A DNA stretch of 64,000 nt from Holtermannia corniformis (GCA_001599935.1 BCIJ01000001.1:126277-190276), one strand, 5' to 3'. Shown: positions 45,612 through 57,997, counted from the stretch's first letter. The notes: generated by a model not told the origin, from the letters alone. Program-made: numbers and translations.

Positions 45612-47264
45612 ATGCATCGAGGAAGCAGAGCGCTGATCGCATTGGGACGTGGAGTGGCTTTGGTGCCACAGCAGAGGTTGCTATGCTCCTCCGCACGCCT
45701 CGCCAACAGCAAACCAGACTCTTCGAGCTCAACTCAACCCATCGTACCGGCCAAACCTGCCAAGGCCGCACTAGACTTTACGACCGCAGGCAGGCCCAAA
45801 GGCGGAAAACTCGCCAAAATCATCAGAGACTCCATCAAAGTCAGTCTCTCGACGCGAGCGGGCCCGTTGCTCACGCTTTACAGATCACAGGGCCGATCCC
45901 CATCTCGCGCTATATGCAGTTCTGCCTGTCGCACCCTACAGAAGGCTACTACTCACAAGGCGATGTGTTTGGCCGTAAAGGCGATTTCGTCACTAGTCCC
46001 GAGATCAGCCAGGTCTTTGGCGAGGTGCGTGATGGGCCATATCTGGATGAAAGCTGAGCGAGCTCACAGTTGATGGCGATCTGGCTACTGACGCGCTGGA
46101 TGGCTGCGGGGAGCCCGAAGCGCAGTCGATTGATCGAGCTCGGACCGGGGAGAGGGACGCTCATGGATGATATCCTGAGAGTGCGTCAACAGTCCAGTGC
46201 GTCGGTGCTGACATGCGCCAGACTCTCAAGACCTTTCCGGCGGCCTACGAGGCTCTCACGTCCGTCCATCTCATCGACAATTCGGTCAAGATGCAGGCAT
46301 TGCAAAAAGACAAGCTCGAACCGCGGATAGCAGGTTCCGGGATCAGCCTCGAGTGGTACGACCGTCCCGAGGATGTCCCGCACAGTCAGTGTCCCGCCTC
46401 AATCTCGATCGACTACTGAACATTTCAGATGACGACTTCACCATGCTCGTCGCACACGAGTTCTTCGACGCAATGCCCATCAACCTATTCGAGAACACGG
46501 CCGACGGCTTCCGAGAAGTCTTTGTCGGCCTCGACCAAGCGTGGGATCCAGCGTGCGTGATCGCGCCCTTCTCCGATTCAACACCTAACATCCCAGACTA
46601 CCAACTGCAACCTCGAGTTCCGGCCTGCACCTCACCCTCTCCAAAACACCCACGTCCCTATCCAAGATCCTGCCCGAATCGTCTCCACGGTTCGGCAACC
46701 TCCCAATCGGGGCCCGCGTCGAGATCTCGCAGGATTCGTATCGGATAGCGCGGCAGATTGGCGACCTGTTGCAACAGGGTGGAGCGGGGCTCGTGATTGA
46801 TTACGGTGGTGCGCAAAGCTACGGCTCGAGTTTCAGGGTGGGTAGCGTGTGGTTGTCCGGGCTGTCTGTCTGTGGCTGATGACGGCCACAGGCGTTCAAA
46901 CAACATGCGATTGTCGATGTGTTTGCCGAGCCTGGAACGGCGGATCTGACGGCGAATGTCGATTTCGAATATCTGCGAGAAGCGATTGGCGATCAGGGTG
47001 CGTGTGCTTATGGTATCTATTTGAAAGTGACTAAGCGTGACAGCGGCCGTGCACGGGCCCGTCGCTCAGCGCGAGTTCCTCGAGGCTCTCGGCCTGCAAC
47101 CGCGCCTAATTGCACTCTTGGCCAGCGCCAGCCCAGAACGACGCAAAGACCTCGAGAGCGGTGCAAAACGCTTAATAGACCCTACAGGCATGGGCGAGCA
47201 ATACCAAATCATGGGCATCACCGGTCCGGTCGCGCCAACAACCAAAGTGTACCCGTTCGAATGA
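45612..47264 (+). CDS. NDUFAF7: Complex I arginine methyltransferase NDUFAF7 (MidA family)
   Basis: About eight exons. A mitochondrial presequence (MHRGSRALIALGRGVALVPQ) is followed by the MidA/NDUFAF7 SAM-methyltransferase: ISRYMQFCLSHPTEGYYSQG, GRKGDFVTSPEISQVFGE, MAIWLLTRWM, LIELGPGRGTLMDDILR (SAM-binding glycine loop), MLVAHEFFDAMPINLFE (catalytic region), GGAGLVIDYGGAQ, IVDVFAEPGTADLTANVDF and IDPTGMGEQYQIMGI. In animals this matrix enzyme dimethylates an arginine of NDUFS2 and is needed for complex I assembly. Its presence implies the organism has a proton-pumping complex I. All introns checked join in frame. The stop is 14 nt from the stop of the convergent kinase gene. Confidence 0.95.
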
Positions 47265-47278
47265 TTAATGCATGCTCG

Positions 47279-49266
47279 CTAAATACTCCCTCGACGACCC
47301 GAAGCCAGCCACGGGTGACTCATCACTTGATCGATAGTTGCGCGCTGCAGCGCGTCGGGGTGCAGACACCACTGCATGAGATGGAATGCGGGAGCGCTCA
47401 TGGCAACCTTGAGGCGCGAGATACGACCTTGCGCAGCGTGATCGAGATCTGCGAACGGCGATTCGCCGGTCCAGAGGATACCGAGGAGGATACCGAGAGA
47501 CCAGATGTCGGCGGGGCCAGCGTAGTACGCTTGGTTCTTGAGGATTTCTGTGCGCGTCAGCACCCTGCGCGCGTTTCCGTGTGAGAAAGACTTACCTGCA
47601 GAGGCGAATCCTAGAGTCCCAAAGAACCGATCATATAGGATGGGCGGTTCCCATGGGTTCTCCATCACGGCGCTACCGAAATCGATAATCTTGACCTGAT
47701 CAATCTGTCAGTGCATGACAGGAGCGATCATAGCTAGACGCACTCGGAAGTGCCGATCGATGACTATGTTCTCATCCTTGAGATCTCGGTGGTAGATCCC
47801 ACGGTGGTGCATGTAGCCCACGGCATCGGCTGTGCTCGTCAGAAAGGCGCGTGATAGGGGGCGGTGGTACACACCGACTTGCGTAAAGACATATCGCGCT
47901 TGGTCCTCATTGAACCGCTGCTGCTCGATGCACTCGAAAAGGTCGTAGCTTGCTCGTCGTTGCATGCCAGGTCGCGTCATGCATGGGACCGGTGAGAGCA
48001 GGGCAGGGCGTGGTAAAGGTAGTGCGGGGGCGGGCGCAGGCGAGCAGGGTGGTGTCGGCGAGTCCGTCAGCGCAGGAGTATAGCTGCGGAGCGCAGAGGC
48101 AGGCGAGGACAGCATGCGATGGAGTTGCGGGGGTTCAAGAGTATGGCCTGCTGCCCATGGATCGCCGTGTAGCTCTTGCACCTACCACAATCAGCAAGCT
48201 GAACCTCACAACGCATAAAACTCACGAGGTAGAAAAACTTGGCATCCTGCCATAGACCTCTGAACCCGATGATCCCCGGGTGGACACAATGCCTCAGGAC
48301 GAACGCCTCCCACGGCTGTTGGTGGATCAGGTTCTCCTCGGCCACGGCGTGCGATTCGTCAACCTGGCGATCGACCGTGCCCCTCGGTCCAAGCTTTGCC
48401 AGTTTATCGCGAAAGATGAATTTGACCGCCACCTCCTCCCCCGATACTCGATGCCGTGCAGCACATACAAAGCCGAACCCACCAGAGCCTAGCTCATCAC
48501 CGACTTCGAACAATGATTCGAATTGGCGATCGAGCTGGTGCCGGGCCAAGTGCTCTGCGGCCGTTCGCGGCGGCGCTTCGACCGGAACGGGTTGCGCTGG
48601 CGGCTGCGAGTCGACTTCAGGCAGGCCCTGCAGCTCCGAGCGCGGCGTCTCTGGCGGGGTAGGGGGTGTGCGGTTTGGGAGCGGTTTGGTGACGAATGCA
48701 GACTTGTATTGCAATGCTGAGATGGGAGGACGAGCAGTGTACGGTTCATGGCGTAAAGAGGCCGGACTGGCGTCATGCAAGCTGTTCATAATCTTGCCAA
48801 ACAGCCTGCCGGTGAACTTGCTAGGTGAACCGGAGGTGCCAGGGCGGGAGGGAGCTGGGCTCGGCGCATGGGTGAAGAGCTGCGAGGGGCCGCCGTGATG
48901 ATCGCCCGGTCGTCGACTTGGGCTGTGAGGGCTGACGAGTGTTTCGTCGTCGACCGACATGGGGCTCGAAGTGACCGGCGGAAAGACATAGCCCTTGAAG
49001 AGGGTATCCGGTGAAGCGCAAGGTTCATCAAAGGGGAACCCATTCGCCGGCTCAGCCTGCGCAAACGGGTCATGTTGGTCGGAGAAAACAGAAGGACCGT
49101 CGAAGGGTGAGGGGCAACGTAGCTCGCGCATGATGAGCATGATAAAGGGCGCATCGTTAACAGTCAGTATGAGCTTTAAGGCTGTGAGCACATAACACGA
49201 TGGCAGCTGTTTGAACTGGCGAAACGGCCCGGGCTCCACGCCGAATCCGAAACCGAGCATTAGCAT
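47279..49266 (-). CDS. Serine/threonine protein kinase (CAMK/PAS-kinase-like) with a hinge insertion
   Basis: N-terminal disordered part with Ser/Pro-rich segments (SPMSVDDETLVSPHSPS), then the kinase domain: GDELGSGGFGFV (glycine loop), VAVKFIFRDK (ATP-binding Lys), HRDLKDENIVID (catalytic loop), KIIDFGSA (Mg-binding DFG), FASAEILKNQ (APE-like region) and ADIWSLGILLGILWTGESPF. All catalytic residues are present, so it should be active. The catalytic loop resembles PASK/PIM-type kinases, but no PAS domain is visible. Between VQELHGDPW and SYDLFECIE, in the hinge, is an insertion of about 70 residues, very Pro/Ser-rich. Start uncertain: in-frame Mets at 49266 and 49131 are both possible, and an intron may lie between them. 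Substrates unknown. Confidence 0.86.
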
Positions 49267-49452
49267 GGCCCGCTCTGATCTGAATCCTGAGGCGCTCTTG
49301 TGTGTAATTCAAATCGACTGGCGTCACGGGAGGATAGCTAGGTTCAGTCTTCGCTTACGTCGCCCAGCCTGAGCGGATTAGCGGCGCCGCATTAAAGCCA
49401 TTCTAGACTCACTCGAACATCCCGAGACGGTCTTGTTTCGCGCCATCGGTTG

Positions 49453-52400
49453 CTATGATTCATCAGCCCGTCGCTGCGGGGCTCCAAGTGACGGACCGCT
49501 CTGTATCTTCTGCACGACTTGCGGGTAGCTGGCCGCATAACGACACGCCTTGTCGATCACGGCTAGACCTGGAATTAGCGTCGTCAGCCGTCATCCACCC
49601 AAACGTTTGACTCCTCACCTTCACGAGCAATATCCGCGTTGAGGCACGCCAAGGGATCACTCGCCACCAAGGGGTCGGAGGGGTCAATGAGGCGCAAGTG
49701 CAGTAGATTGCCCTCCTTGTGATCGACATTCGCAACGAGCTTGCGGCCCTGGCAGGCACTCAGCACGCGCAGAGTATGCAATCCTGCTAACCGTACCTCT
49801 GTCAACGCTTGAAACTTGAGACGGGCTTCGAGGCCGTACTCGTGATCTTTGGGCGGAAGCTTGACAAAGCTAATTAAGTCATTAACCGGGCGGAATCCTA
49901 AACCGTGTTCAACGGCCGCACCTAAGTCTAGCCTCCTTGGCTTGCCCAGGCAGCGTCTTGAATTTGGCGTCCAGTGGCCGGATGCGTGAAAAGGGGGCGG
50001 TTTCCTCATTCCCGTAATCGATAAAGTACAACTCGGCCTCCTTCTTCAGCGCGCTCGACCGCTTGACCTTGGCGCGGTACCTATCGGCGTTTGATCGGTC
50101 ATGCAACTGCCTTTTCCCGATCCAACATACCACTGATTGTCTTCGGAGAACTTGGCCGAGACGAGATCGCCCGTCTTTGGCGTAAAGGCAGCGGCCGCTG
50201 GGGCCGTGCGGTGATAGAGCGCAAACTGACTCATCAGGCGCTCGAGAGATTCGACGCCTATGCCGTCAGGACGCACTCTGTCGTCAGGTCTCGACTCACT
50301 GCTCGGCTCCAGAGTCTGCACCGAGAACGAGAACGGGTCGTTCTCCTTGACGGCCGAGACGAAGACGTCAATGTACTGCGCTGGGAGAGCTGCCGTTGCC
50401 GTGTCGGCCTCGACCGCCGCTGCGTCCTCTTCGACATAGTCCTTCCAGATCTGCTATCGTCAGCCCTGGACAAGCAACGGCCCAGGCGAGCTCACGTTCT
50501 TGCCAGTCTTTCTGGCCTCGTCCTCGGCGGCCGCAAGTTCTCGACCGAAGGGCAAGGCTTCGGCAGTGTAGGAGTGCACCGTCGCCAGCCTGCATAGGAT
50601 CAGCGTCATCACACCCATCAGATCACTCACCCTTCCTTGACCAGCTCGACCGCCACATTCTGCCCATTCGCGTACATGGCGCCAATGAATCCACCCTGCT
50701 TATCGACGCTATCGAACACTAGCCCGCCGCGTCAGCCTCTCCCTCGTCCGCGCAGTACCTACCAATCTCGACATCGCGCTGCATGAAGCGCGACGCAAAC
50801 CGATGCGATTCCGGGCCATACGGCTCCGACTTTTCATTTGCGCTGCGCGCGGTCCGCGGCGCACGGATGCCAGCCAGCACAAACGTAAGCTTCTTGCTTT
50901 CTTTCGGGAGCAACAGCTTGAAGCGCGAGCCGGCGGCGACAAAGTCGACGATGGCGTTGTGCCGCCCGGCGCGCTTCCACGTTGGCAAGAACTGAGCGGC
51001 TTTGCTGCCCGTCTGTGAGAGATGAGTACTGCTGTGGTGAATAAGATTGTGGACACACCTCGGAGGCATCCACGATCCGGGCGGGGATGACATCCTTCGG
51101 CGAGTGGAGTCCCTTGGCTTCGGCGATTGCGCTGCACAATCAGCCAAGTCTGAGCACAAGCACCGCAGCTCACGTCTGTTCAGCAATGATCAACTTGTCC
51201 AGCTCGAGCGAGCGATCCTCATCTTCCCGCTTGTGGCGAAGAACCGTAGCCAACCCCTTTTCAATCAACTGTTCCGACACGTTGCTGCCACTCGTCAGCT
51301 CTCATTTCTCGTTTCGACCGATCGCCAACGCACTTGTTCGCATTTCCATACGTGATTGTGACACACTCGCGCTCCTCAAACTCGCCCTCTCGGGGCTTGA
51401 TGTAGTCCACATGCACCCGCACATGCTTGCCAATCAACCGCTTCCTCAAGAATTCCTTTGCTTCAGCAGCATAGTACACAGCTTTTGGGTCTGTCCCGCG
51501 CGGTCCACGGACAGACGCGAGCTGGACTCGGCGTTCCGGAGCGTTCTCGGCCGAGCGAGAGACGAGGGAGATCTGGTCGGACGACCAGATACGAGTGACG
51601 GTTGCATCGAACGTGGAGCCCTTGGTGGAGAGCGTGGTGCCGTTGCTTGTGGTACCGTTGGATTTCGCGGCCCCGGTGCCGGGTTGCGAAAGGGTGGACC
51701 AGATGCCAAGACGCTTTTCTTTGGCCGCCTTTTCCGCTGCTCGGATCCGGTCGAGCCCACCGAGCGGCGCAAGGATCCCGGCGTGCCACTGTCGAAGCCA
51801 AAGTTAGTCGCGAGACCCATTGGGCGCAGAGCACGCACATCAATGACCTTTGCCAACCCTGCGCCGGCGAGGAATTCGGCAATGTTGCCGTTCGGGTGGA
51901 TGCTGCCGCGCTGTCAACCACATTGCTCAAATACTTGCTCGTTCGACCTACGCAGTACCGATCACCACACCGGTTCCAGCCGCCTGCGGCGCCGGCAACA
52001 CTCCCGCTTGAGCCGCAAACGGTGAAGCACCCAACACGGCCGGGGCACTTAGCAATTGTACCTTGATCTGGCGCTGGAGCAGCCTGCACTCTACAAAGTA
52101 TTTCGCTTCGTCGCCGTACGGTTCCGCCTGCGCTGTCGCGTGGTTTGAAGTCGCGCGAGGGGATTTGGCACCTGCGAGCTGGAGGTTTACGAATTGGTGC
52201 GAGTCGGGGCTCAGGAGGAGGCGGACGCGGAGGTTTGAGCCGTCGCGGACTTGCTCGACGATCGCTACGGGGGTGAGCTGATGAGCCATTGTGGAGAGAT
52301 AGGGACTGACCGTCAATGTCTTGGCTTTTGTGCTCGGTGATGAATGCTTGAGCGTCTGCGGGCAGTTGGAACGACACGGTCCTTTGCTAAGTCTGGGTCA

Positions 52401-53120
52401 GACACGTCAGAGTACGCGCAGTCTCTACTCACACTCTCGGGTGCTTCAGCCCACAGACCCAAGGCTGCCGCTCGAGCGTCAGCCTCGAGTGCACGCAAGA
52501 CCTCTCGTCGTTTGGCTTCCTCGGCGCCTAGCCGACTGCCGGCCATCAGCTCCAGTTCAAGCTTTGAACGCAAGACAGACTGACCGAATGGCCTCGTCGC
52601 CTTCACCGCCGTGCTCGCGCACTTTGGCCCAGCCATTCTTGACGATCAAGTTGGCAACGTCCTGAGGTGGTCCGCCGGGTGTTGCGGGCGCAATTTGGAG
52701 GACACCATACTCGCGCTCGGTCGGTTGCTGTATCATCAGCTCGTCTCGATGAAGTGTATGGCCAGACTGACGGCTGGAACGGTATGCGTGACGGTGAATG
52801 CGACTTCTTTGCCAACGAGCAGTGTCCGGAGGTATTCCCTTGCAGGGAACGACCACGGCTCATCCTCGCGCGACGCTGAGCCGATCCTAGGGGCGCTGAT
52901 CCCGGCTAGATGGATGGTGCTATGAGCTGATGAGCTTGTTACCGTGCAGGTGGCAGTCGAGCTGCACGGACCGTTCCTTGGCTGGTTGTCCAGCTGTCGG
53001 CTGCTCTTTGCTGCGGAGGATGACGGTATCGCCCGAGTGGACGGCTGCGAGTTGATGCGGTCAGATAATCACTACAAGCATGCCGAGACATCAGACAGGC
53101 TCACACTTGACGATCTGCAT
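49453..53120 (-). CDS. SND1: Tudor-SN (staphylococcal nuclease domain-containing protein 1)
   Basis: A multi-exon gene of about 900 residues with repeated SNase-like folds and one Tudor domain. The first unit is [20 protein letters not shown] and [20 protein letters not shown], spliced across three small exons; then [17 protein letters not shown] and [14 protein letters not shown]; second and third units include [20 protein letters not shown] and [15 protein letters not shown]; the Tudor domain reads [20 protein letters not shown] and [11 protein letters not shown]. An OB-like C-terminal segment ([19 protein letters not shown]) and the end APQRRADES follow. Tudor-SN is a cytoplasmic RNA-binding protein linked to RNA decay and stress granules. 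Catalytic nuclease residues are usually degenerate in the family; I did not verify them. The start at 53120 lies in a 5' exon of 16 nt. Confidence 0.9.
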
Positions 53121-53717
53121 TGGTGATGAGCTGAGCAGCAAGTCGTCTGGAGCTCGATTTAACTCACTGCGCGGTTTGACATGGCTTTTCGATGCTTCAC
53201 AGACACTGGCAGCTACAAGAAGAGTGAGGATGTGGATTGCTATGCGGTTGCTATGCTGCTGATGCTGCTGATGATGCGTTGCTGATGCTGCTCCTACTGG
53301 TACTACTGCCAGCAAGCGGTGCTTCTGGGTTGTAATGACGATTAGGATAATCCGCGGATCACCACGCTAATTCCTAATTGAAAAGTCGTGACGTGGAGCA
53401 CGCCATTGGGATTTCTTTAACAGCATTAGGATTCGCACAGCAAGCAGCACCAGCACCAGAAGGATAGCAGCGCAGCGCACGGCCAGCGCACTTCACCCTG
53501 TCGGCCAACGCAGCACGTACATAGCATCTAGGTGCTCACAAGCACGCAATCCGCTGCGACAAACGCACCGCAAAGGATCGGCCGTGCGCTCAAAGGATCC
53601 CTGAAAGCGGCGTTGGAAGCTATAGAAGCGGGAGATCACTGGCTTGTTGCAACTCTCCTCTATATCCCGTCGTATCCTATCCAGCCATCCGTAACTACGT
53701 GATCGACTCGCTGCACC
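53121..53717. other. Bidirectional promoter with trinucleotide repeats
   Basis: About 600 nt between the divergent SND1 and DUG3 genes. An imperfect GCTGAT/GCTGCT repeat lies at about 53255-53295, and a TATA-like TATATCCC at 53661, 57 nt before the DUG3 start codon. No supported gene. Confidence 0.45.
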
Positions 53718-55473
53718 ATGTGCCGCTTTGTACGTTGTCAGATGGCGGTTGCTGCTCGTGCGAGCCAGAGCTGACTGCGCTACAGCTCGTATTCAAGGGC
53801 TCTGAACCTCTCCAGCTCAGCCACGTACGCTTCCAGCTCATCTGATCACCTCCTGCAGTCACTCACACTCGCACTCAGCTCGTCACGCGCCCACGCCACA
53901 GTATCATCAACCAAGCGTTCGAGTCCAAGCTCCGCTTCCCGTCCGCAAGGCCCATGAACGCAGACGGCTTCGGGATAGGGTGGTACGACCCAATCTGCAA
54001 CCAGCCGTCTTCAGTCTCGTCCTCTGTCTCGGACGCTTCCACCCCGGAACACGCAATGGACCTCGAGGGCCATGTGATTGAAGCCGGGGCCGATGGCGAC
54101 GGTGACGGCGACGAGACGAAAGCCGAGCGCTGTCAAGAGGCCAAGCGGGCTGAACGCCGCAGGCTCGAGAGTGAAGAGGAGAGTGAACGCCCGTGTCTCT
54201 TCAAAAGCCTCTCGCCGGTCGGTCTCTCCCTCGTTTGATCGCATTGATCCCGGCTGATGCCTCTGCAGGCATGGAGTAACGCCAACTTGACCCGTCTGGC
54301 CGAAAAGATCCGCTCAGCCCTCGTGTTCGCCCACGTCCGGGCCAGCACGATGCCCGGCGCACCAAACGAGGACAATTGCCACCCATGGTGCTTTGGCAAG
54401 CTCATGTGGATGCACAACGGCGAGATTGCAGAGTTTACTCGGATCAAGCGCTCGTTACAGGCACTGCTACCCGAAGAGCTATTCCTATACCCTCAAGGGT
54501 ACACCGGTAGGGTTGGCTTGTAGTCGCACCAGTCCGGATGTTGACGTATGCATGCAGACTCGGAGTGGGCGTTTGCACTGTTTTTATCTTGCGTAGGTGC
54601 TGAAAGGTTGTGTCAGGTGCGCTACTGACGCCATGTAGCTCAAAGACCCACACGCGCGCACATTCACGCACCAAGAGCTCCGCGCGGCCATGCTCAAGAC
54701 GATCGAGACGATCAACAGGCTAAGCAAGGCTGCAGGCGTGACGGGCGTAAGTCTATTAACCCTTTGCCTTTCTGGATCTGCGTCCCGCACCGTCCGTCCC
54801 GGTCCGGGTACGCGAGGTGTTGATATGCAGATTGCTCCCCCGACAGACGCTGACGCAAGCAGAAACACCTGCTCAACTACGTCGTGACGGACGGCGAATC
54901 CGTCGTCGCGACCCGATACATCTCCTCGCGCACAGACGAGGCCTCGAGCCTGTTCTTCTCATCCGGGACCTCATTTGACGAATACCAAGAGGGCGGGCTG
55001 TATCGCATGACCAAGGCGGACAAGCGGTGAGACGCGCCGCATAGTAGTCATGGATCTGGCAAACTGATGATGGCGACAGAGAGAACATTATCATGATTGC
55101 GAGTGAACCGCTGACGTTTGAGAGATCGGATTGGATGGAAGTCAAGGTGCGTGTGCAGCAGCGCCTAGAGTCGTGCTGATGCTCTGTAGAGCAACACAAT
55201 GGTCGTCATCACGCCCAAGGTTGGTTCTGAGACACTGCATGCATGATTGTGCTCCGCTGACGTCCCACAGATGAACGTGCTCCAGATCCCGATCGTCGAT
55301 GAATATTATGTCACGCCGCAAGATCCAGCGTCGCATCTACGCTCGACCGATTTTGCAATCTCGATGGGATTCGGTCAGTCCATGTTCCTGTTTTTGCCCT
55401 ATTGCTGACGAGAATCAATCGTACAGGCGCCGGCCTCTCGCCAATGCTCGAAAACGTCTACGCGACAGCGTAG
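53718..55473 (+). CDS. DUG3: Glutamine amidotransferase type II, Dug3-like (glutathione degradation)
   Basis: About eight exons. Exon 1 codes only MCRF (12 nt); Cys2 is the N-terminal nucleophile of class II amidotransferases. It is followed by LVFKGSEPLQLSH, SIINQAFESKLRFPS, NADGFGIGWYDP, VFAHVRASTMPGAPNEDNCH and PWCFGKLMWMHNGEI, all typical of the Dug3 family, with NGEI and FAHVRAST in the glutaminase pocket. Later: LLNYVVTDGESVVATRYIS, SSLFFSSGTSFDEYQEGGLY, IIMIASEPLTFERSDWMEV, and the end MLENVYATA. In yeast, Dug3 pairs with Dug2 to cleave the gamma-glutamyl bond of glutathione in the cytosol. An acidic, Glu-rich insertion lies after GIGWYDP. The initiator Met must be removed to expose Cys2. 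The stop is 67 nt from the convergent farnesyltransferase gene. Confidence 0.93.
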
Positions 55474-55540
55474 CGGCGTTCACGCCTCATTCAGTCCATA
55501 GCATTGCATCGCACCGGATTCCCTTGTACATATGACGAAA

Positions 55541-56828
55541 TCACGACGTGACCTTGTTCCCGCTTGTGCGGAGCGCTTCAGCACGGCGATAAGCCCAGTA
55601 GCCGCATCGCATCCGATCGTATTCCGTCTCGAGCTCTTGGTAGAGGTCCGCGGCGGCTTCGCGGTTCCCGAGCTCTTCTTGTGCGTCGGCTAGGAATTCG
55701 AGCGCGTGGGAAATGGGAAGTGGGGTGGATGGGTGGATTTGGGGTTCTGGGGTGGAGGAAGAGGGCGAGGGGTCGTTTGGGCGCGATGTGTAAGGGAGGA
55801 TCCGGGGAACGAGTGGGGCAAAGGAGAGTGAGAGGTGGTTGAGGACGCTGTGGGTGGTACGTGAGCATGGGTATTTGTGAGCGAGTCAAAGGACGCACCC
55901 TCTTAGATAATTCCAAGCCGAGACGTTGTTTGGGATCTTGACAATCTGCGCAAGCGCATACCTGTAGCCACCAGATCAGCACGGCTCATACAATCATTTC
56001 ACCCTAAACGCACTCAGCCTCGTCCTCTCCACCCTCGGCACCCTGTCTCCCAAGCCGCAAGAACCAGCGCCAACTCCACGCCGAGTTATTCCGCCCATCC
56101 TCCTCAATCATCCCGTCGCACCATTCCAGCTCCTTGCGCCAGTCATCAGGCGACAGCTTGGCACTAAAGTGCGAATAAATCCAGTGCAGGTATGCCCAGG
56201 TATGGTAGTTTTTCGGATCTGGTTGAAGGGCCGTGTGGATGAACTCGATTTCAGAGGCGGGGTGGGTGGGGTTGAGCGTTTGAAGTAGGGTCAGGCGGTG
56301 GTGCCTGCTTTATCAGCTTGCTGGCGTTTTGAGAGTCGGGTCACGTACCACACTTGGTAGCTTTTCAGGTTCTCCTCGGCAAATTCATTCATGAGTTCGA
56401 GCTCGGCATTAAGGTCTTTCTTGAGGGCTAGCAAGGTGTCCATCCGGTATTGCCTGTTATGCGATCAGCATGACTGACCCGTACAATCGCTTACCAGCTC
56501 ACCAGACGGTATAGTGTGCAGGATTCATCCGGATAATCGTCTCTGTCAGCTCGAGAGCTCGCTCGCTGTACTCTTCCGCAGCTGTCACGGCTCGAAAGTA
56601 GTTCATGGCGTCGCGGTCTGCGTGCGTCAGTCCTTCGTCTGTGCACAAAGGCGGTCCGAACTGACACTCTTCCGAGTACATGATAGGTACCAATGGGTTT
56701 GGACCATCTTGCTGCTCGATAGGACTGATGTCTGCCCATGTGGACCGGTCGGCCATAGGGATATACGTCGAGAGGGTGGCCTGAAGCTTGTCAGCCCGTT
56801 CCGTCTGGCTTTCGACCCATGGCGACAT
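55541..56828 (-). CDS. RAM2: Protein farnesyltransferase/geranylgeranyltransferase type I alpha subunit
   Basis: Six or so exons, about 350 residues. After WADISPIEQQDGPNPLVPIM the tetratricopeptide-like prenyltransferase alpha repeats follow: DAMNYFRAVTAAEEYSERAL, LTETIIRMNPAHYTVW spliced to QYRMDTLLALKKDLNAELE, ENLKSYQVW spliced to HHRLTLLQTLNP, FIHTALQPDPKNYHTWAYLH, DGRNNSAWSWRWFL, IVKIPNNVSAWNYLR. Each repeat carries the (N/K)Y-x-x-W pattern. The alpha subunit pairs with the beta subunits of FTase or GGTase I and modifies CAAX proteins such as Ras and Rho in the cytosol. The next-to-last segment is followed by a Pro-rich loop not usual in short family members. The start at 56828 and an in-frame Met at 56756 are alternatives. 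Confidence 0.92.
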
Positions 56829-57276
56829 GGAGAAGCCAATATTGGGTGCACCAGACTCTTCCTACGATACTCACCATATTGTCGACGAGATATCTAGTGG
56901 TTGAGTTGAGAGCAGCAAGGCGGCTTGGTCGGTTGAGTGCTCGGGTTGCTAGCCTATTGTTCGAAGAAGCGTGCGGAGCCCCGCAGTGGAGGGACGTCCA
57001 CTTAAGCGCGTTGGGGAACCGCCGAAAGCCGTATTTGGATGAGCTACAGGTTGATGGGATACAAGCAAGCTCCCACAGTGGATATCTGCCATGTATACAT
57101 AGTGACTTCGCATAAGACGGTCAGGAAGAAGCGATGGGCATCAGCAGCCAAGGAAGGGGCTGGCGTAGGCGCATTGCTATCGAGCGATGGTTGGTAGATG
57201 ATTGACTGGTGACTCTCGAGATAGGCATGAGCATATACGTCGGAGTAGTGACTTGCAAAGCGTGCAGTGACGTTTG
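56829..57276. other. Intergenic region between RAM2 and the broken repeat copy
   Basis: About 450 nt. Contains the RAM2 promoter and the downstream flank of pseudogene copy C. Short ORFs on both strands have no support. Confidence 0.4.
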
Positions 57277-57997
57277 TCATGGGGCCATTCCCGGCGCCGC
57301 CGTGACTCTGAACGCTGCAATCGTTTCTTCGGCAAAGTCTCTGATGGTCCTCGGCTCGTCCGACGGATCAGGGTTGCCCAGCGTGGAGGGTACTCTAGCA
57401 AAGAAGCGGGCGATCCGACGTGTCAAAGTTTCGGGTTGTGCAGTCCTTTCCGAGACGAGCGCGCGTAGGTGCAGTCGATTATCGAGCCAAATACGAGTGC
57501 TTGCGGCTGCTGCAACGATTTAGAGGTACGAGTCGAACATGCCGACGTGACTAGAGGTCGTTGTACGCGCTGGGATGGTGGGGGAGATGTGCAAGGTTTT
57601 ACCGTGGAGATAAACGTATGTGACTGTGCTGGGCGAGTAGATGGCGGCGTAATCCATGTGATTGTCAGAACTTGGCCATGTTGTCTCTCTCGCTGCCCCA
57701 CCCTTCGTGCCGTTCTTCGTCGATGCACTGCTTGGTCCATGACCATTTGACGCTGCGCTGTTGGTGATATCCCGGTTGAGACTCGAGGACATGCTTTGCG
57801 TCTTCGACGAGGAGAGGTGCGCGTTGCAGCTGCAGACCGTTGGCTCGTTGGATCGCTGAGGATTCGAGAGGGACAGGCTGCGTCGATGCCTTGCCGAAGC
57901 GACGCGTAGAGGAATATGTGAAATCTATTGCTTCCTCGACCCAGTTTGCATAGCTTGCTGACATGTCGCCACTGGCATCTTCCTTGTGTGCACACAT
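57277..57997 (-). pseudogene. Broken copy C of the 57-60 kb tandem family
   Basis: Homologous to the intact copy at 58748-59925 but damaged. The N-terminal part is present (ANWVEEAIDFTYSS for ADWLDRAADYTYSS; LESSAIQRANGL for LAPSAVRRADAI). After ERDNMAK at about 57670 the middle of the protein, about 170 codons, is missing, and the frame changes to SDNHMDYAAIYSPSTVTYVY, matching LDNHIDYGAIYSPTSVTYVF. Near the end the frame has TAA (57520-57522) between GMFDSYL and IVAAAASTRIWL, where copy A has FVYVVAAAATTRVW. The homology continues to TGA at 57277-57279. Deletion, frameshift and nonsense together make a functional product unlikely. A short N-terminal polypeptide could still be translated. 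Confidence 0.75.

Noticed and set aside
53255..53295. Trinucleotide repeat as a coding polyalanine or polyglutamine tract
   Set aside because: It lies in the SND1/DUG3 promoter interval, outside either supported CDS.
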